NCBI GenBank assembly: GCA_018340375.1
Contig: JAFFJZ010000078.1
Location: 372,001-436,000 of the forward strand
Reading direction: 5' to 3'
DNA from: Gonatopus flavifemur
Taxonomy: Eukaryota > Arthropoda > Insecta > Hymenoptera > Dryinidae
Length of the DNA: 64,000 bases
Below the pieces are notes generated by a model. It saw only the letters and a program-made list of their open reading frames with translations, did not search any database and was not told where the DNA came from. Both the position numbers and the translations under genes were made by a program. Below are positions 1-9,124 of the stretch, one piece after another (the stretch's first letter is position 1; the number at the start of each line of letters is the position of its first letter).

Positions 1-241
1 AATCTGTATATATATCATGGCAGTCGTGCAGGTCTTATTCTACAGTCGTGACGAACATTAGATTGGAAAAAAACGCGAATTTCTCCGACGCGATCGTTCC
101 AAACCTTCGTACACAGTACAAAGTAAATCTTTCTCCCAACGTGAATATCTGTTTATTCCAAGATCCAGGCAGAACTAGCTATTTTGTCTGAAAGTAAGCA
201 CCGAAAAGAAATGCCAACACAATGGAAAAGACTCCATTTCA
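1..241. other. Unassigned left edge, no gene seen
   Basis: No convincing open frame, RNA gene or repeat copy is visible here. It lies immediately before the first recognisable ~200-bp repeat module and may be more diverged repeat or unrelated flank. Confidence 0.4.
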
Positions 242-1585
242 GTCAAGTTCGCGACTATTGAGCAACTCCACCGCGACTACCGTATCATATACAATTGTCT
301 CCCGTTCTGCACACTATGAAGGATCCTCCAAACGTAGATTCTAGCTGTTACAATTGGAGGGAACATTCGGATTACCGCAGTTGTCAATCAATCGACCCTT
401 CATCACAATAGAATTCCAACAATTACATTGACTGGTATGATAAATATTTCGTGACTATCGAGGAACTCCAGCAAGACTACCCCATGGTATCTACATATTT
501 CTTGTTCTTCGGTGTACAAAAGACTTCTGGATCGGATCTTCGACCTCCCATATGTTCCGGAGACCTTTGAATGCTTGCAGGTATCAATGAATTGCGCATT
601 GATCACGATAGAGTATAAGAATTTCATTATTTCCTACGCTGCCTTGCTCGCGACTATGGAACGCCTCTCAGAAAACGCTCGGATAACTGTTGGAATAATC
701 TGCCTTCAACTTCATGGAAATTCTATGGAGTTTCAAACGTAATCAGTTTATTGAATTCCATATTTTAATATTGAATTACATACTATAATATTGAGTTCAA
801 TGATATGATGCTCGATGCTAAGAATTTCGTTCTGGATGTTAACAATCTCCTATCTAATTTGAATGATATATTTGTGAAATTTGATAAACCATTCTTGAAT
901 TTCAGTGGTGAATTTTGAAATTCTATCACTGAATTCAAATGCATGACTATTATTGATTTCTGCTCGAGAATCAGATATTTCTTATAGAATTCCGTGTAAA
1001 ATTTCGGAATTTTTCCAACAGTGATCATTTCGTTCATTTCTATGTATCGTTCGGTTCGAATGATGTTGTTGAACCTCCATGTGCCCAACTGACAGAGAAA
1101 CATGTATGAGGATATCGTCTGTCGATTCCACATACGATGGTTCAGCGAAATTTCATTGAAGAAACCAGCGGTTTCGGTCCTCACTTTCATGCCGACTGTC
1201 CAGCGGCTCCACCCCGACTACCGTGTCATATCCACGTTGCTCTCGTTCCCCAAGCTATGAATGCTTGCCTTGAAACGTACAAATGCGTTCTTCTGATTGC
1301 TGGAAACATTCAAAACCATGCGGGTTCCAATCCATCGAGCCCTCATTACTGTAGAATATGAGAAAATGCATTAACTCGTATGGGGAATTGTTCGCGACAA
1401 TCAAGTGACTCCAGCACGACTACCTAATCATATCGACTTATCGTTCGTTCCTTAAACTGTGAATGATTTCGCAAACGTACATTGGAGCTCTCATGATTGC
1501 AGGGAACATTCAAATCTATGCGGTTATCAATCAATCGAGTCCGCATCATTGTAGAATACAAGAAATTACATTATGTCGTACGGGG
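242..1585 (+). repeat. Copy 1 of a ~1343-bp duplicated block
   Basis: The block holds three ~200-bp modules, an AT-rich spacer (about 740-1180), then two more modules. The word CGTATCATATACAATTGTCT starts at 281 here and at 1624 in the next copy, an offset of 1343. Similarity persists through the modules and the AT-rich spacer, with many substitutions and small indels, so the duplication is not recent. Confidence 0.75.
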
Positions 1586-2720
1586 AATTGTTTGCGACTA
1601 TTGAGCAACTCCACCGCAACTGCCGTATCATATACAATTGTCTCCCGTTCTGCACACTATGAAGGATCCTCCAAACCTAGATTCTAGCTGTTACAATTAG
1701 AGGGAACATTCGAATTACCGCGGTTGTCAATTAATTGACCCTTCATCACGATAGAATATTAGAGAGTACATTGACTGTTACGATGAATATTTTGTGACTA
1801 TCGAGGAACTCCAGCAAGACTACCCCATGGTATCACATTTCTTGTTCTTCAGTGTATAAAAGACTTCTGGATCGTATCCCCGACCTCTCATATGTTCAGG
1901 ACACCTTCGAATCTTTGCAGGTATCGATCGATTAGGCATTGATCACGATAGAATAGGAGAAAACATAGGTATTCCTAAGATGAATTTTTCGCGACTAAAG
2001 AACGCCTCTCAGAGAACGCTCGGATCACTGTAGAAATAATCTGCTCTCAACTTCATGAAAATCTTATGGAGTTTCACACGTAATTAGTTCATTGAATTCA
2101 ATATTATAATATTGAGTTCAAGAATATCATGCTCAGATGCTAAGAATTCTGTTTCGAATGTTAACATTTTTTTTCCTGATTCCAATGACATATTTGTGAA
2201 ATTTGATAATTCATGCTCAAAGTTCGGTGGGAAATTGTGAAATCTCATCGTTAATATTCAATTCAAATCTATTATTGATTTCAGCTTAACAATACGATAT
2301 TTCATATTACATTTCGTGTAAAATTCAAGAATGTTCCTAACAGTGTTTTTCTCGTCAATTTTCATGCATTGTTCAGTTCAAATGATGTTCTCTCACGTGC
2401 ATGTGCCCAACTGGAGGAGGAAAATGTATGGAAATACAGGTCATCGATTCACATAAGTGACTTCAGCAAGATTTGATTGAAGGAACTGCCGCTCTCTCTC
2501 CTCACTTTCATCGCGACTATTAAGCGACTCTAGCACGACTGCCAAATCATATCGACCTATCGCTCGTTCCTCAAACTGTGAAGGATTTCGAAAACGTACT
2601 TTTGATCTCCTTCGATCGCAGGGAACATTCAAATCCACGCGAGTATCAATCAATCGAGTCCTCATCACTTTTGAATATGAGAAATTACATCACCTCGTAC
2701 GGAGAATTCCCTGCGACTAT
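1586..2720 (+). repeat. Copy 2 of the ~1343-bp block (partial)
   Basis: The order of modules and AT-rich spacer is the same as in copy 1. Shared landmarks include CACTATGAAGGATCCTCCAA, GAACTCCAGCAAGACTACC, and the spacer words for TTATGGAGTTTCA and ATATTGAGTTCAA. The spacer here is 2080-2490. The match to copy 1 fades near 2.7 kb, where further single ~200-bp modules follow. Confidence 0.7.
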
Positions 2721-2930
2721 TGAGCAACTCCGGGACGACTACCAAATCATATCGATGTATCTCTCGTTGCTGAAACTATGAATGATTCCAAAAACATAAA
2801 TTAGAGCTCTTTTGATCGCAGGAAACATGCAAATTCCTGTGGGTGGCAATCAATCGAGCCCTCATCACTATAGAAGATGAGAAGTTACATTAACCGGTAT
2901 GCAGAATTTTTCGCGACTATAGAACGACTC

Positions 2931-3176
2931 CCGTGCGTCTCTTCGGCACCTACAGCGCCCGTTACAAGGTCTCTCCACTCCCATTACTACTTCTCCTCCG
3001 CTCTCTGCGTAAGCCACGCCTCTTTCCTGCGCGTATCGCCTACTCAACGTCGTTTCTCGCCTCGATTCTATGTAATAATTCCGATTGTATTTATCATCAC
3101 ATATTCGCATGTACTGCAGGAATTTCCATAATTGAATGCCCGTAATTAATTCTAGAGACTTCAACCTATACGTTGA
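2931..3176. other. GC-richer unassigned stretch
   Basis: The last ~200-bp module ends near 2935. From there to the transposase remnant the sequence is locally richer in C and in CT/CG words. Short open frames overlap on both strands but none has a recognisable domain. No tRNA-like A/B boxes were evident to support a SINE. It is probably a fragment of an unidentified repeat. Confidence 0.35.
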
Positions 3177-4499
3177 TCATAATTTCAAATGGACAATCGG
3201 ATGATTTCGTTGTGAAATCATCGTTTGGAATGACGACTCTTTCACGACTACGGCGCGCCTCCGCTCTCCACCAGGGGTATAACTCATGGAACACGCAATC
3301 CATTTTCCAACAGCATAACACCAACTGCAGCCCCAATATCCGTTGAATTGGATTCGATTTTGGCAAATGGGTCGTGCTCCTGTATCTACGCAAATACAGC
3401 ACAAAGTAAACCTAAAATTTATGATCTGGCCAGTAGAATGATGCATAATATTGACAGCATTTTCCTTCAGAAGTTGAATCTGTTCGCACAATTCTGACAT
3501 ATATAGATTCATTATTTCAGGTTTAGGTTCTCTACTTGTAACAAATATCCCTCCAAGAATAATGTGTTTAAATCTTAAATTTGCGGGTAATTCATTTATG
3601 ATGAGCTGTTGTGGCCAAAAACTTCTTTTAGAGCTCTTGAAAGCAGGTGCACCATCAACATTCAAGTTGAATGTACACACTCCTGGCATTTGGGTTTGTA
3701 AATTTGTATACAGCTTAGAATCCTGTATATCTCGAATTATTCCGGCTTCGCGATTTTGATTGCAATAATTTATATAATCCATAAGACTATCTTGCATTTT
3801 CAGGTCATGTAAAAGGAGTTCTATTTGATACTTCATGTCAATACTTATGAAATTATTGTCACTTTGTAAAGATAATTCATAACTGTTTTCACAACCTTTA
3901 CAAATAAAGGACGAATTTTCGCTTCTTTCATTGTAATATTTTGATGTGAAGACTATATTACATATTTCACAAACAAAATGTACAGTAATTTTCTCAGATG
4001 GTGAGTCATAAATTTTTGATTGCATGTAATTGCTAAAATTCCATTCATCGAATTCAGGACCTGCCAAAACTTTAATCAAATTCACCAAGTCTTCGTGATC
4101 ATTTCAGGTGAGTTTTTTTGAAACAGAAAATGCCGTAATCATAAATGAAACGTCAGAAACTGTCAATTTTGCTACTGGAAACATCATACGTTCACCGTCT
4201 ATCCCATCAGTATTGAATTTGGTTTTACTGGAAGTGTTGATTTCATCTTCATATTCAGTATCACTATCATGGTTGTCTGATATGTCGTAATTAACATCTT
4301 CACTACTATAATTGTCATAATCAATCATTTCTTCAGAATTGTTCTGCTCTTGCTGTATAATTTCCATTGTTGGATCAACATTATAAATTGACGACTCTAT
4401 GTTCGATGATTCGAACAAACCATCATCTTCTTGGAATGTGGTGAGCTGAGAGCTTTGTGAAGAATTATGTGAAAATTTTTTGCACTCATAATAATAGAG
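3177..4499 (-). pseudogene. CACTA/EnSpm tnp2-like DDE transposase, broken and truncated
   Basis: Read on the minus strand, one frame stays open from 4499 to 3177 except for a single TGA at 4104-4106. The N-terminal part is acidic and Ser/Asn-rich and ends in LTVSDVSFMITAFSVSKKLT; after the stop it resumes in the same frame with NDHEDLVNLIKVLAG. In the 303-residue downstream part there are two CxxC pairs (residues 40-43 and 63-66, a likely zinc knuckle). Then comes VDGAPAFKSS (144-153) with a probable catalytic Asp at 145, then WPQQLIINELP, then CICVD (Asp 235), then QFNGYWGCSWC (247-257). This order is what I know from the Transposase_21/tnp2 family of animal CACTA elements, which cut and paste DNA in the nucleus. 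The frame ends at IVHLKL, so the C-terminal half of the usual protein is missing. There is no ATG at the open 5' end, and a TAA lies just upstream at 4500-4502. The family call rests on recalled motifs, not on a search. It is almost certainly non-functional. Confidence 0.65.
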
Positions 4500-4542
4500 T
4501 TATCAAGGGAGATGAATCAAGTTTGTAATGGTATTGGCAATG

Positions 4543-4734
4543 CCCTAGTGGAAGAAGTTTGTAGAATCTGGATGTTAAGATTCGACTCTATGCAAAATGT
4601 ATGGAATTTCTATAGAATTTCGGCTAAATCATTTTTTTCTCCATCACTTTCTATGGAATTTCTATAAAATCTCAATACACTTTGCATAAAGCCAAATCTT
4701 AACATCGAGATTCTACAAAATTTTTCCACTAGGG
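4543..4734. mobile_element. MITE-like element with ~80-bp imperfect inverted repeats
   Basis: The left end CCCTAGTGGAAGAAGTTTG is mirrored by the right end, whose reverse complement starts CCCTAGTGGAAAAATTTTG. The symmetry continues through GTAGAATCT-GATGTTAAGATT and TATGCAAA into the middle, so nearly the whole 192 bp is two arms. It has no coding capacity. A clear target-site duplication was not found (left flank GGCAATG, right flank TGAATAA). The ends resemble those of the element at 7106-7366, suggesting a common transposon superfamily, which I cannot name. Confidence 0.7.
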
Positions 4735-4769
4735 TGAATAAATATTGTGTTTAAATAACAACAGAAAGA

Positions 4770-5038
4770 CCCGGTCGAAAGAGTCTGATAAGTGCTGATA
4801 CATCTTATAAATTCTTGGACAAAAGTACATCAAAATCTCATAGAAAATTTTCATTTTATACGTCTTTATGAGATTTTTCACAATAGCTTATGAAGTCTGA
4901 TAAAATCAGATTTTGCGCTCATGAATTCTTATAAAGTATTATAAAATCTGATAAATTCTTGGAAAAAGGCTCATATAAAATCTCATAAAGTCTCGTAGAT
5001 TCCACGTATCAGTTCTTATGAGATCTTTTCCATAGGGG
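4770..5038. mobile_element. AT-rich MITE-like element, copy 1
   Basis: The left end CCCGGTCGAAAGAGTCTGAT and the reverse complement of the right end, CCCCTATGGAAAAGATCTCA, are imperfect mates, with further symmetry through GATAAG-ACTGATAC. The interior is full of TCATAAA/TTTATGA words. The part 4833-5017 recurs at 7964-8149 at high similarity, which shows that this is a dispersed repeat. Its right end abuts the possible transposase exon at 5052-5178, so it probably inserted in or next to that gene. It is non-coding. Confidence 0.6.
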
Positions 5039-5051
5039 ATATTCAATTTAC

Positions 5052-5178
5052 CATTAATATTGGTGATTGGATCGAATAATTTCGCCCATCGTTTTCGAGT
5101 GCGATCACTCACTGTTGTTTCGTCACATTTCGGATTGTAAATACGTTTATTTAATCGCCTTTCTCGTGGTTTTTCCAT
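5052..5178 (-). CDS. Possible 5' exon of the transposase gene
   Basis: On the minus strand an ATG at 5178 (context GAGAAAATGG) opens a basic stretch beginning MEKPRERRLNKRIYNPKCDE and continuing through SDRTRKRWAKLFDP to a point where ATTAATG is followed by GTAAAT, a fair splice donor at 5051. The basic, Arg/Lys-rich character would suit the N-terminus of a DNA-binding transposase, and it lies upstream on the same strand as the remnant at 3177-4499. Against this, the donor leaves phase 1 and I found no phase-matched acceptor before the remnant; the intervening sequence contains two inverted-repeat elements. It could instead be an unrelated short frame. Confidence 0.3.
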
Positions 5179-5529
5179 TTTCTCAATATATCAATGGTAA
5201 ATTTTTTCCTTGAAGGTGAACGGCTCCAAATGTATATAAAACCTCAATACAAATTTTACATTAAATTAGGTTGAATATATAAAAAAACAATCACCAGTTG
5301 AATATATCACATTATCAGATTGATTTATATATAATTTCGAGCATCAGTCTACTTGCAGAAATGAAACATAAATTCACGGTTGCTGTATAGATCATTTTTC
5401 ATTACGAACTGTTTTGAAAAGAACATAACATGTGGAGATTTAGTGTCAAGATATGTAATTTTTAGAAGAATGTATACACGGAAAAAAAACTCTGCCAATT
5501 GGCACATGGCTTTCTCGTTTGGGTTGGAC
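5179..5529. other. AT-rich unassigned stretch
   Basis: AT-rich sequence contains TATATAAA-like words near 5234 and 5275 and a poly-A run near 5483. It would be the upstream side of the possible exon at 5052-5178, but no promoter can be defined with confidence. No gene is recognised. Confidence 0.35.
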
Positions 5530-6330
5530 AAAATATTGTCAAATAATGCGGGTCGCGAGAAAAATTTTCCACAATTTTCAATCGATTGGGGTGAAACTTA
5601 TATGGGATTACTATGGGATCGTAACTAAACCGTGGTATAAATTTCATGGCAATTGGATAAGAGGAAGCGGGAACAAGCCTGGTCACAAAATTAAAATTTT
5701 CGATAGCATGTTTTCTTTCTCTTCCCCGTTTTCCTCTGAGGATCAGGTTGAAACTCATATGGGACCATTATTGACACCGCATAAAACTGTGGTAAAAATT
5801 TCATAACGTTCGGATGATAGGAACGAAAAATATTCCCATGATAGCGGTATTTACGAGATTCCCAAATTCTGTTTCGAAGCTCAGTGCTTACCATTTTCTT
5901 TCCTCCCTTCCGATTCCCTTGAAATTTATACCGTACAATTAACACCTCATGAATTGAATATGTTCAAAATTCCATAGCATTCGGATGATACGAACATAGG
6001 GAAGGCATGCTTTTAAAATATCGACAAATAATACGGATCGCAAAAGGAAAATTTTCCACTATTGCCAACCGATTGGGATGAAACTCATATGGGACCACTA
6101 TTGGGTCATAACTATAACGCGGTATAAGTTTCATCGCAATCGGATAACAAGAAGCGGAGATCTGCGCGTACACGAAATCACGATTTTTTGAAACACTGTC
6201 CCTCACCACTCCCATTCTTCTGTAACGATCGGGTTGAAACTTATATGGGACCACTATCAGCACTACACATAACTGTGATAAAAATTTCGTTACCATCGGA
6301 TAATCGAAATGGAAGATATACGCGTACACA
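5530..6330 (+). repeat. Five diverged copies of a ~160-bp tandem repeat
   Basis: A core like GTTGAAACTTATATGGGACC recurs near 5588, 5747, 6071 and 6231, with a worn copy near 5906. Each copy is followed by a word like GTGGTATAAATTTCATGGCA and GGATAA-AGGAA. Spacing is about 160 bp. A second level of order is visible: the leader TCAAATAATGCGG near 5538 returns as ACAAATAATACGG near 6025, about three units later. All apparent open frames on both strands are by-products of the repeat. This architecture could be the subterminal repeat of a larger transposon or a small satellite remnant; the family is not identified. Confidence 0.7.
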
Positions 6331-6343
6331 AAAAGCGTCACAT

Positions 6344-6361
6344 ACAGACAGACAGACAGAC
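6344..6361 (+). repeat. ACAG tetranucleotide microsatellite
   Basis: About four and a half ACAG units directly follow the last 160-bp copy. The position at the end of a repeat block resembles the simple-repeat tails of some transposable elements. Confidence 0.85.
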
Positions 6362-6487
6362 ACGGTAACAAAATTTCCCCCCGAGCTGAGACAAACATTT
6401 TGGCCTAAGACATTTTCGTTCTTGAGCCAAAAATTTCGGCCTTCGGAAACGATCACAAAGCTTCCCTCTAACGAGGAAGCAATTCTA

Positions 6488-6618
6488 TGGCTGTCTCAAC
6501 CAACAGTATGGCTGTCGCGAATTAACTGCAGTGAATGTTGTATTCGCGAGTTTTTGGTTGAGACAGCTCTTAGTTTGGGATGAGCAAAATACAGCCATAC
6601 GGTTGGTTGAAACAATCA
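6488..6618. mobile_element. Short nested palindromic element
   Basis: The outer arms are 27 bp: the left starts TGGCTGTCTCAACCAAC and the reverse complement of the right starts TGATTGTTTCAACCAAC, with about four mismatches overall. Inside lies a 14-bp perfect inverted pair, GCTGTCTCAACCAA at 6490 and its complement ending at 6567. Deeper still is CGCGAAT at 6516 paired with ATTCGCG at 6542. The whole 131 bp could fold into a branched hairpin. It is non-coding, a likely MITE or fold-back element. Confidence 0.6.
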
Positions 6619-7105
6619 TATAATTTTTTCCGTTTGTACTTTCATAATCGCGAAATGAGTCCACAAGAAAACACAGACCTTCAGAAACGTTTAAGAAACG
6701 TCTGCGGACGTGCAGAAACACTCACTCGAGAAAATAATGTTTCCTGCAAAAAGTTCGCCCTCTTCGGCTCATTCTTCTTGCACAAAATACCATACGAAGG
6801 AAAATAAGTTCTCGACAAGATTATGACATCCTGGGTTCAAGAATACTGAATCTGAACTAAAGAAAATTATCCGCTTCATATAAATCGTAATCCTCTCTTC
6901 GTAAGTGGATTTCAACCCACTGGGCAAGAACGTTTCACAACATTTTGTTCAGTGGGGAATTCCGTATAATGTTTACATTCTGTCAACTTCATGTTATTAA
7001 AAGATTCGCACGGAAACAATTGCTCGTATTCCAAAACAAATAAGATAATTAAAATTGAATTATTACATGTTATTCAAGTTTGAATCATTTACTGAAACGA
7101 ATTAT
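6619..7105. other. Unassigned spacer with one small inverted repeat
   Basis: No gene is seen. CCCACTG at 6916 and CAGTGGG ending at 6956 form a 7-bp inverted pair 27 bases apart. The rest is unremarkable AT-rich sequence. Confidence 0.4.
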
Positions 7106-7366
7106 CCTGGCGGAAAAATTTTGTTGAATTTTGTTAACTTTTGGCACAGCAGTGTTTCGATAAAATTCAATGATATTCAATGAAATTCCACAAACTTCAA
7201 CGAACTTTGATGGAAGACAACAAATTTCACTAAAACTTAATGAATTTTGTGGAAAATTATTGAATTCCACCCAAATTTTGTTGAATTTCGCCAATTTTCA
7301 GTGAAAACCGAAGGTGCCAAAAGTGAACGAAATTTAACAAAATTCAACGAAATTTTTCCGCCAGGG
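7106..7366. mobile_element. MITE-like element with CCTGGCGGAAAAATTT ends
   Basis: The left end CCTGGCGGAAAAATTTTGTT is matched by the reverse complement of the right end, CCCTGGCGGAAAAATTTCGT. The symmetry extends through GAATTTTGTTAA and ACTTTTGGCAC, giving arms of about 50 bp. The 261-bp element is AT-rich, full of AATTC/GAATT words, and non-coding. The ends resemble those of the element at 4543-4734 (CCCTAGTGGAAAAATTTTG), so the two probably used the same transposase type. No target-site duplication is obvious. Confidence 0.65.
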
Positions 7367-7468
7367 ATGGTCATTGAATGACAAAATGCTCAACTGTTGA
7401 AAATGTGACGTATATTTTTCCACTGAATTAAATTTTCCTTATTGGAAACAAAAATTGGCCATTCTTAC

Positions 7469-7641
7469 CTCCTGAATTAGGGCTAGTTTTTTTTGTAGAA
7501 GGCTATGAATATTAGTTTTTTCGGACGAGCTTTTATTCTTCTTTATTATTTCTTCATCAGATGATGCGGATGAAAGTAAAGAGTTTGGAGGAACCTTGAC
7601 TCTCTTTTCATTGATTCGCTGAATCAACGCTTCTTTTGAAT
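7469..7641 (-). CDS. Plausible internal exon of an unknown gene
   Basis: On the minus strand a pyrimidine-rich acceptor (TATTTTTTTCAG) ends at 7642, and a strong donor (GAG followed by GTAAGA) begins at 7468. The 173 bases between are open in the frame that gives SKEALIQRINEKRVKVPPNS near the start and SLLQKKLALIQE at the end. The middle is Ser/Lys/Glu-rich (LLSSASSDEEIIKKNKSSSE), which looks like a disordered charged linker, with a Leu-rich helix at the end. Entry is phase 1 and exit phase 0. I recognise no family. Both splice signals and an open frame coincide, which is better than chance, but no partner exon is identified in the window. It could belong to a host gene or to a transposon. 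Confidence 0.45.
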
Positions 7642-7963
7642 CTGAAAAAAATACACATCAATTAGATATGACGGTGTTTCGGCCATAGCCAAAACCCAAC
7701 AAAACTACGCCGGCTGCTCGTCCGGGTGGTATGTTGAATGAAAAATAAAAGACTGTGTAATGATGTTCATATAAAATACTACAAGAAGCATGCAAAAGTC
7801 GAAGATAATGTTCAGGTAATTAAGAAATAAATACAAGAGTTGATTTGATTAAAGAAAGATATAATTAACTCAATGTGAGAAGTTACATTAGAGAATTTAA
7901 ATTGAACAGAATTTAGATGCGCAATGTAACCGAATACTCAAATGAAACTGAGCATTAATGAAC
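7642..7963. other. Unassigned spacer
   Basis: It would be intronic to the exon at 7469-7641 if that is real. No repeat copy, RNA gene or further exon could be supported. Confidence 0.35.
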
Positions 7964-8149
7964 AAATCTCATAGAAAATTTCCATTTTCTACGTCTTTGC
8001 GACATTTTTCACAATAGCTTATAAAGTCTGATGAAATCAACTTTTGCGCTCATGAATTCTTATAAAGTATTATAAAATCTGATAAATTCCTGGATTAAGG
8101 CTCATATAAAATCTCATGAAGTCTCATAGATTCTACGTATCAGTTCTTG
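7964..8149. mobile_element. Truncated second copy of the 4770-5038 element
   Basis: This matches 4833-5017 in the same orientation with scattered substitutions. Shared landmarks are ATAAAGTATTATAAAATCTG and TTTTGCGCTCATGAATTC. It lacks both terminal regions; the right side breaks off at CAGTTCTTGA where copy 1 continues to its CCATAGGGG end. Confidence 0.75.
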
Positions 8150-8159
8150 ACCCCTGTGA

Positions 8160-8850
8160 ACTTAGCCGGCGACTTTGAGGAAAAATTTTTTTTTCCATGC
8201 CAAAATGTAGTCCATCGTTTGTACCCCAATGTACCGTAACGATTTTTGTTTGTACCCTAAAGGAAAATGAGTTATAGGGGGTTGAGAAAAAAGTTTGCCG
8301 GCGACTTTTTCCGATTTCAATGATCTTGGGCTCATTGGAAAGAGGATGACGCGTAGATGTTTGTACCGATAAGGATTTTTGATTTTACCCCCAGGGAAAA
8401 AAGTTAGGGGCGATATTTCCGTTTTGAAGAGAGATGGAATAATTTTGACTGCGGAATCCGATTCCGGGGTGGGCGCCATTCAAGAATCATGGGTCATATG
8501 CCCATTTTATCACGAAGGGAGAGAATTAGGGGGGGTAACTTGATTCCAAAGCATAACAAAGGCATCCCGAGAGCGCAATCTGACTTCGGAGGAGGCGCCA
8601 TTCAACAATCACAATTCATGTACCCACGTTTCATCAACGAGGAGGGGAATTGGGTGGGGAGGGGGGGGTGATTTGTTCCGAAGCTTGACGGGAGTACCCT
8701 TACGCAAAACCTGATTTCAAGGAGAGCGCCATACGACGATTACGGGTGATGTGGCCAGTGCATCACGGAGGATGGGAATGGAGAAGTGGGAGATTGTTTT
8801 ACGAACAGTTTTCAGTTTGAAGAGAGAGGGGATCGCTTCGATTGGGAATG
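8160..8850 (+). repeat. Diverged ~125-132-bp repeat flanking the satellite
   Basis: GCCGGCGACTTT occurs at 8165 and 8297 (132 apart). GCGCCATTC or GCGCCATAC occurs at 8473, 8595 and 8726 (122 and 131 apart), each followed by AA-AATCA or similar and, later, a G-rich run. Two exact 14-base words of the neighbouring satellite are present: CATCGTTTGTACCC at 8213 and GTTTGTACCCTAAA at 8248. The region is therefore probably an old relative of the satellite, or a source of part of it, rather than unrelated DNA. Short frames on both strands look incidental. Confidence 0.55.
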
Positions 8851-8899
8851 CGATACGAGTATTCCAACTACGGGAACTGATTACGGAGAGGTCATCATT

Positions 8900-9124
8900 C
8901 GAATCACATAAGATTTTTCGATTCCAACGCAGTCGGTTCCATAGGGTGAATGAACATATCTCCGGGAATAAGGGGTGATGTGTGAGGAGAATAACGGAAT
9001 GCTGGAATATTGATGGACAAAGTTTTGCTAACACTGTCTCGAACGCGAATGCCGAAAGAAAGTGTGATTGCTGTAGATGTGCGAGATTCAGCAAGGAATT
9101 TCACATCGATCGTTATGTTCCCTA
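8900..9124 (+). repeat. Decayed edge monomers of the 163-bp satellite
   Basis: GGGGTGAT at 8972 and at 9133 are 161 apart, and sequence around them can be aligned with the satellite. Near 9081-9128, AGATTCAGCAAGGAATTTC and CCCTACATGCC stand where the array has AGATTCCGGCAAAAATTC and CCCCACATGCC. Near 8920-8965, GATTCC and GTGAATGAACATATCTCC match GATTCC and GTGGATGAAAATGATCCCC with a small insertion. These are heavily mutated monomers in register with the array. Confidence 0.55.

Larger units (their letters stand above)
242..3130. repeat. Diverged ~200-bp tandem repeat region
   Basis: A recurring module begins with a word like GCGACTATTGAGCAACTCC. It continues with ACGACTACC-ATCATATCGA, then TCGTTCCT-AAACTGTGAATG, then GGGAACATTCAAAT, then ATCAATCAATCGAG-CCTCATCAC, and ends near GAGAAATTACAT. 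The opening word recurs near 251, 451, 651, 1190, 1391, 1597, 1796, 1992, 2510, 2712 and 2915, giving a spacing close to 200 bp. The gaps at 740-1180 and 2080-2490 are filled by a different AT-rich segment rich in TTGAATTC-like words. Copies are diverged and carry stops in all frames, so small open frames here are not credible genes. This is seen directly; the repeat family name is unknown to me. Confidence 0.8.

Noticed and set aside
2931..3110. Possible SINE or tRNA-derived piece in the GC-richer stretch
   Set aside because: No convincing A-box/B-box pair or poly-A tail could be identified.
403..3164. Multiple 60-135-codon open frames on both strands
   Set aside because: All fall within the ~200-bp repeat region, are not conserved between the two 1343-bp copies, and have no recognisable domains.
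5230..5290. TATA-box promoter for the possible transposase exon
   Set aside because: TATATAAA words occur, but the region is generally AT-rich and no initiator or consistent spacing supports a promoter.
5349..6583. Overlapping open frames of 60-144 codons
   Set aside because: They recur with the 160-bp repeat in whichever frame lacks stops; repeated segments such as the one encoding YxFHPNRL are repeat translations, not domains.
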